Of a DNA stretch of 46,161 nucleotides, positions 43,616-46,161 are shown in pieces (position 1 is the stretch's first letter; each line of letters starts with the position of its first letter). This stretch comes from Myxosarcina sp. GA_180221_E-2-1-MAG-40_15 (GTDB taxonomy: Bacteria; Cyanobacteriota; Cyanobacteriia; Cyanobacteriales; Xenococcaceae). Location of the stretch: the NCBI GenBank assembly GCA_020692205.1, contig JAIMKV010000020.1, forward strand, positions 254 through 46,414, written 5' to 3'. The notes beneath the pieces are model-generated. The model was not told the origin of the DNA. It saw only the letters and a list, made by a program, of their open reading frames with translations, and made no database searches. The position numbers and the translations under genes were made by a program.

Positions 43616-44269
43616 ATGGAAGCGTTCACCGAAGGTACGGCTACACCGCTTACTATTCCCAAAGGATTTAAAGTAACTCCAAAACAGTTTGAGCAACTAG
43701 CTGATGCTGAACAATTAGCCAGATTAGAGTTAACGAAAGATGGAGAACTAATTGTCATGAGTCCAACTGGAGGTGAAGCAGGCAGAAAAAATTTCAACTT
43801 GTATTTGGATCTAGGAAATTGGAATCGTCAAACAAAACTGGGAGAGGCTTTTGATTCTTCCACCGTATTTGTCTTGCCTAATGGTGCTAGAAGAAGTCCC
43901 GATGTTAGCTGGATTAAATTAGAACGCTGGAATAGTTTAACTCTTCCAGAAAAACAAGGTTTTCCCCCCATTGCTCCTGATTTTGTGATCGAACTTGTGA
44001 GTCCTAGCGATCTCAAAAATCAAAGATATGAAGACTTGCAGGCAAAAATGACGAGCGACCCCGCGTCGCCGAAAGGCGCAAGGGAATGCGCGAGGATGCA
44101 GGAGTATTTAGATAATAGCGTCAAACTTGGTTGGTTAATTGAGCCATCAGCAAAAACAGTCGAAATATATCGTTCTGGGCAGCCAGTAGAGATAGTAAAT
44201 AATCCTTTAACTTTATCAGGAGAAGCTGTTTTACCTGAATTCACTTTAGATTTGACTAGAATTTTTTGA
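43616..44269 (+). CDS. Uma2-family endonuclease-like protein with palindromic in-frame insertion
   Basis: This 217-residue protein is from the Uma2 family, numerous in cyanobacteria, with a PD-(D/E)XK-like fold and possible DNase function. Landmarks: T-G-G-E-A-G near residue 51, R-S-P-D-V-S-W near 98 and P-D-F-V-I-E-L-V-S-P-S-D near 121. At residues 146-161 a block T-S-D-P-A-S-P-K-G-A-R-E-C-A-R-M interrupts the expected A-K-M-Q-E-Y-L run. It comes from a 48-base GC-rich palindromic insertion (44051-44098) that keeps the frame. Whether the insertion impairs function is unknown. The region around it is intact. Confidence 0.82.
   Translation: MEAFTEGTATPLTIPKGFKVTPKQFEQLADAEQLARLELTKDGELIVMSPTGGEAGRKNFNLYLDLGNWNRQTKLGEAFDSSTVFVLPNGARRSPDVSWIKLERWNSLTLPEKQGFPPIAPDFVIELVSPSDLKNQRYEDLQAKMTSDPASPKGARECARMQEYLDNSVKLGWLIEPSAKTVEIYRSGQPVEIVNNPLTLSGEAVLPEFTLDLTRIF
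44051..44098. repeat. 48-base palindromic element inserted in the Uma2 gene
   Basis: Removing these 48 bases restores the family sequence A-K-M-Q-E-Y-L; the codon ATG occurs both just before (44048-44050) and at the end (44096-44098) of the insert. It is GC-rich in an AT-rich gene and forms hairpins such as GCGTCGCC/GGCGC. This is the behaviour of small palindromic coding-region repeats that insert in frame. Confidence 0.72.
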
Positions 44270-44308
44270 TTTGAAAGAATTATCTCAGCAAAATCACCAC
44301 AGTTGCTA

Positions 44309-44324
44309 GCTAATAGCTATTAGC
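44309..44324. repeat. Perfect 16-base palindrome GCTAATAGCTATTAGC
   Basis: It overlaps the C-terminus of the truncated antitoxin, contributing its odd last residues (L-E-A-N-S-Y). TAGCTATTAGC-type palindromes are known dispersed repeats in cyanobacteria. It may have truncated the antitoxin or serve as a bidirectional terminator between convergent genes. Confidence 0.6.
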
Positions 44325-44498
44325 TTCTAGCCTTTTAATCAAAGTCAGTTCTGCCATGCGTTCTTGAGTAAGTTCTCTGGCTTTTCTCAAATCTTGAAGC
44401 GTTATATGTTCGGCTATAAGTTCCCGAGATCGCGCTTCAATTTTATTTTGACGTTCCTGTGGCAGTTCTTTGATTATTTTATTGAGCTTTTTTGCCAT
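44310..44498 (-). pseudogene. Truncated XRE-family (HigA-like) antitoxin
   Basis: This open frame of 62 residues matches the start of an XRE antitoxin: M-A-K-K-L, then P-Q-E-R-Q-N-K-I-E-A-R-S near 15 and T-L-Q-D-L-R-K-A-R-E-L-T-Q-E-R-M-A-E-L near 33. The helix-turn-helix stops midway and ends in L-I-K-R-L-E-A-N-S-Y; the normal remainder (about 35 residues) is missing, replaced by a repeat. It follows its toxin by 4 bases on the minus strand, in the toxin-first order of higBA operons. Probably no longer a DNA-binding repressor. Confidence 0.7.
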
Positions 44499-44502
44499 AA
44501 TC

Positions 44503-44700
44503 TTATTTTTCCTTCTTTTTCAATCGATCAAGATGAGAATCAAATCGTTTGTCTGCTTTAGCAATAAGTTGTTTATAAAAACGTTTTTCTTTTATTCCTG
44601 TTTTATTTTCAGCCACTAGCAAAATTGCTTGTCGGTTTAAATCAAAAGCAAATGCGACTCGCCAGACTCCATCGACAACTTTAAAACGAAGATCCTTCAT
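44503..44700 (-). pseudogene. N-terminally truncated RelE/HigB-like toxin
   Basis: The 65 residues correspond to the C-terminal half of a phage Gp49/HigB-type toxin: M-K-D-L-R-F-K-V, W-R-V-A-F-A-F-D, A-I-L-L-V-A-E-N-K-T-G and K-R-F-Y-K-Q-L-I-A-K-A-D. Full-length homologues have about 50-60 more residues before this point. Upstream the sequence runs into a palindromic repeat at 44716-44743 and the remaining open frame ends in a stop within it. The missing half of the fold makes ribosome-dependent RNase activity unlikely. Confidence 0.72.
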
Positions 44701-44715
44701 ATTAATATATTGATT

Positions 44716-44743
44716 GTAGGGGCGTTTCGCGAAACGCCCTTAC
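44716..44743. repeat. Near-perfect 28-base palindrome of the GTAGGGGCG type
   Basis: GTAGGGGCGTTTCG is followed directly by its reverse complement with one mismatch. It lies immediately upstream of the truncated toxin's start. It is a member of the same family as 44799-44849 and 46001-46106. Confidence 0.75.
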
Positions 44744-44798
44744 CGAAATTTATATGTCTCAGGTATTTTCTAAATTGATATTAGAACAGTTAGTCCTC

Positions 44799-44849
44799 GT
44801 AGGGGCGAACGCCCTAAAGGATTAGCTTTGCGTCGCCGTTCGCCCTTAC
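44799..44849. repeat. 51-base GTAGGGGCG-type palindromic element
   Basis: Terminal inverted repeats of 13 bases (44799-44811 and 44837-44849) match at 12 positions. The interior holds GCCCTAAAGGATTAGCT (44811-44827), which recurs exactly at 46028-46044 in the larger element. No reading frame. Confidence 0.75.
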
Positions 44850-45161
44850 CTAATCTTTAATTGATCGAATTTTCTGACAATTTTTTAGCTTTTATGAAAT
44901 TTACCTCAGCATTTGTCTATTTGACAAATGCTGAGGTTTACCTACTTGTAGTATTTCTATTTAGCTAAATAAAACTCGTATAAATACAGTTGGCGATCGC
45001 TTGTTTATAAAGCTACTTTGAAGCAGTAAGTTCGCTATTTTATGCTTCAATTTGAGTGGTTTTTTCTAAAGTTAAGCCTAATTGAACGATTAATTTAATT
45101 TCTATTTTGAGTTTTTTCAACTTACCCATTCAAGTTTTTTAGTTATCTAGGAGTCAGCAAA
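44850..45161. other. Intergenic region with a strong hairpin and leader of the PFE-CTERM gene
   Basis: No gene is evident. A perfect 15-base-pair stem with a TATTT loop lies at 44903-44937. Downstream are a HIP1-like GCGATCGC near 44993-45000 and an AT-rich leader. TAGGAG at 45148-45153, eight bases before the ATG at 45162, is a good ribosome-binding site. I see no confident promoter hexamers. Confidence 0.6.
44903..44937. terminator. Perfect 15-bp stem-loop
   Basis: ACCTCAGCATTTGTC (44903-44917), TATTT loop, GACAAATGCTGAGGT (44923-44937). It lacks a following T-run, so it is not a standard intrinsic terminator. It may be a small MITE-type repeat, a bidirectional transcription barrier, or part of a small RNA. 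Confidence 0.45.
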
Positions 45162-45890
45162 ATGAAACTGTTAAATATATATGGTGTGGGAATAGGCGCA
45201 TTGCTTCTTGGGTTGATTTCAACCCCAGCAATGGCTGTTACGATCGATCTTTTTAGTGATGTTGAGGATGCTAATGGATTTCAATTTGTCCAGGATGATA
45301 CTGCTGGCAACACTCCAGTACTCAACACAGACACCTCTCTGACGGGAGTTATCGGTGGACAAAGAACTATTGGGGTTAATAAGAGATCTGGAATACTGCC
45401 TGGTTCTAGAAATACTTTTATAGTCAATGAGGCTGCAAGAAATGTCACCTTCTCCTCTGATACTGACGTAAGATCGGATTTTTTTATTACCTGGGATGGT
45501 AACTATGGTGCAGGCGGTATAGATTTAACCGATGGCGGTACTCAAAACTTTTTTATACTGGATATTACCAGCAATGACCTGGGCGGGACATTGGTTTTTG
45601 ACGTAACCGATATTAACGGCGGTACTCGTACCATGTCCCAATCATTTATTGCTGGACAAACAGGAAATAAATTCTTTAGCTTTGCTAGTGCCACAGGCGG
45701 TGGTGATTTAACCAAAGCTAGTTCAATCAAACTGAGTTCTACAAATACAATAGCAGGTTTAGACATGAGCTTTGCTTTAGTTGATACCGTAGCAGCAGTT
45801 CCTTTTGAATTTAGTCCCAGTATGGGGCTTGTTTTCTTTGGTGGTTTGTTCGGTGTCCATCGACTAAAGAAAAGACTTAAAAGCTGTTAA
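45162..45890 (+). CDS. Exported protein with PFE-CTERM sorting signal
   Basis: The protein has 242 residues. Residues 1-25 are a signal peptide ending A-M-A. The body has many polar beta-strands (F-N-G-type repeats of D, G and T residues), with no known domain that I recognise. The C-terminus has the cyanobacterial exosortase signal: P-F-E-F-S-P at 214-219, a hydrophobic helix (M-G-L-V-F-F-G-G-L-F-G-V, 221-232) and a basic end (H-R-L-K-K-R-L-K). Such proteins are probably processed by cyanoexosortase A, encoded at 10680-11543 here. The gene has a strong TAGGAG ribosome-binding site. Likely a surface or matrix protein. Confidence 0.87.
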   Translation: MKLLNIYGVGIGALLLGLISTPAMAVTIDLFSDVEDANGFQFVQDDTAGNTPVLNTDTSLTGVIGGQRTIGVNKRSGILPGSRNTFIVNEAARNVTFSSDTDVRSDFFITWDGNYGAGGIDLTDGGTQNFFILDITSNDLGGTLVFDVTDINGGTRTMSQSFIAGQTGNKFFSFASATGGGDLTKASSIKLSSTNTIAGLDMSFALVDTVAAVPFEFSPSMGLVFFGGLFGVHRLKKRLKSC

Positions 45891-45974
45891 TTTGCAACTC
45901 TGGCGATTATTCTTAGCATTGCTGAATCAAATAATTTCGTCCCTTCTATCTCTAACCCTAGGGACGAAAGATAA

Positions 45975-46001
45975 CTCTCATACTAAATCCGATGGATCAA
46001 G
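45975..46001. repeat. Dispersed repeat, copy 2 (matches 33655-33681)
   Basis: CTCTCATACTAAATCCGATGGATCAAG differs from the other copy at one base. It abuts the left end of the MITE-like element and precedes the TGACTTC array. Confidence 0.7.
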
Positions 46002-46106
46002 TAGGGGCGATTCGCCCTAAAGAACTAGCCCTAAAGGATTAGCTCGCAAGCTCGCGTCCTTCGCGTCCTAAAGGATACCGCTCCGCATATCGCGAATCGC
46101 CCCTAC
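46001..46106. mobile_element. MITE-like element with perfect 14-bp terminal inverted repeats
   Basis: The ends GTAGGGGCGATTCG (46001-46014) and CGAATCGCCCCTAC (46093-46106) are perfect reverse complements. The interior contains two copies of GCCCTAAAG and further short inverted repeats (AGCTCGCAAGCTCGCG, CGCTCCGCATATCGCG), and no ORF. No obvious target-site duplication is seen. It is non-autonomous if mobile. Confidence 0.68.
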
Positions 46107-46110
46107 GGCT

Positions 46111-46161
46111 TCTGACTTCTGACTTCTGACTTCTGACTTCTGACTTCTGACTTATGACTTC
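46111..46161 (+). repeat. Heptanucleotide tandem repeat TCTGACT, running off the right edge
   Basis: Six perfect copies and one altered copy (TATGACT) of the same unit as at 33711-33759. The array continues beyond the window or ends just after it. Confidence 0.88.

Noticed and set aside
43570-44244. Several minus-strand open frames opposite the Uma2 gene
   Set aside because: They are antisense shadows of the Uma2 reading frame, without motifs.
45542-45766. Minus-strand open frame inside the PFE-CTERM gene
   Set aside because: It is antisense to a protein with both a signal peptide and a sorting signal in the plus frame.

Overview
The window comes from a cyanobacterium. The octamer GCGATCGC (HIP1) recurs inside most genes. 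Several gene families present are cyanobacterial: a cyanoexosortase A with its partner protein, an HpsJ-like protein, and a PFEFSP-type sorting signal. The flanks carry heptanucleotide tandem repeats and GTAGGGGCG palindromes of the kind common in cyanobacterial genomes. Species cannot be fixed from the sequence; the repeat load would fit a large-genome unicellular, baeocystous or filamentous form.

Layout. (1) 1-240: the probable end of an integrated element, with the start of an integrase-like gene running off the left edge and a fragment resembling a tRNA 3' end. (2) 306-6482: larC, a Sua5/YciO-family gene, a single-chain DNA methyltransferase/restriction enzyme, and a sodium/solute symporter. 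(3) 6668-9019 (minus): three co-directional exported proteins of unknown role, then on the plus strand a metalloprotease-like protein with C-terminal lectin-like repeats (9429-10649). (4) 10680-42753: about 32 kb on one strand, an envelope or extracellular polysaccharide locus. It holds cyanoexosortase A, its associated protein, an HpsJ-like protein, a Wzc-type co-polymerase/tyrosine kinase, a Wzm/Wzt-type ABC exporter, a methyltransferase-pyruvyltransferase fusion, nonulosonic-acid activation and synthesis genes, a DUF115 protein, a second methyltransferase, a WbsX-like protein, about a dozen glycosyltransferases, a Wzy/WaaL-like membrane protein, a GDP-mannose dehydratase and a YdcF protein. 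(5) 42858-46161: a graveyard of small modules and repeats. It contains a frameshifted VapB with intact VapC, a Uma2 gene carrying an in-frame palindromic insertion, a HigB/HigA pair truncated at both outer ends, several palindromic or MITE-like elements, and a PFE-CTERM protein.

How the genes work together (inference). The locus probably builds an acidic, pyruvylated and/or methylated glycan. A nonulosonic acid is made by the NeuB-type enzyme, activated by the CMP-transferase, and possibly transferred by the DUF115 protein. The other glycosyltransferases assemble the chain, and Wzm/Wzt exports it under control of the Wzc-like kinase. The exosortase at the head would cleave PFE-CTERM proteins, such as the one at 45162-45890, and could attach them to or deliver them with this surface polymer. 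No Wzx flippase and no nonulosonate precursor enzymes are visible, so the pathway must be completed from elsewhere.

The best candidates for something new are the fused restriction-modification protein, the four-domain NeuB fusion within an exosortase/EPS locus, the three-gene exported operon at 6668-9019, and the repeat-driven remodelling of the right end.
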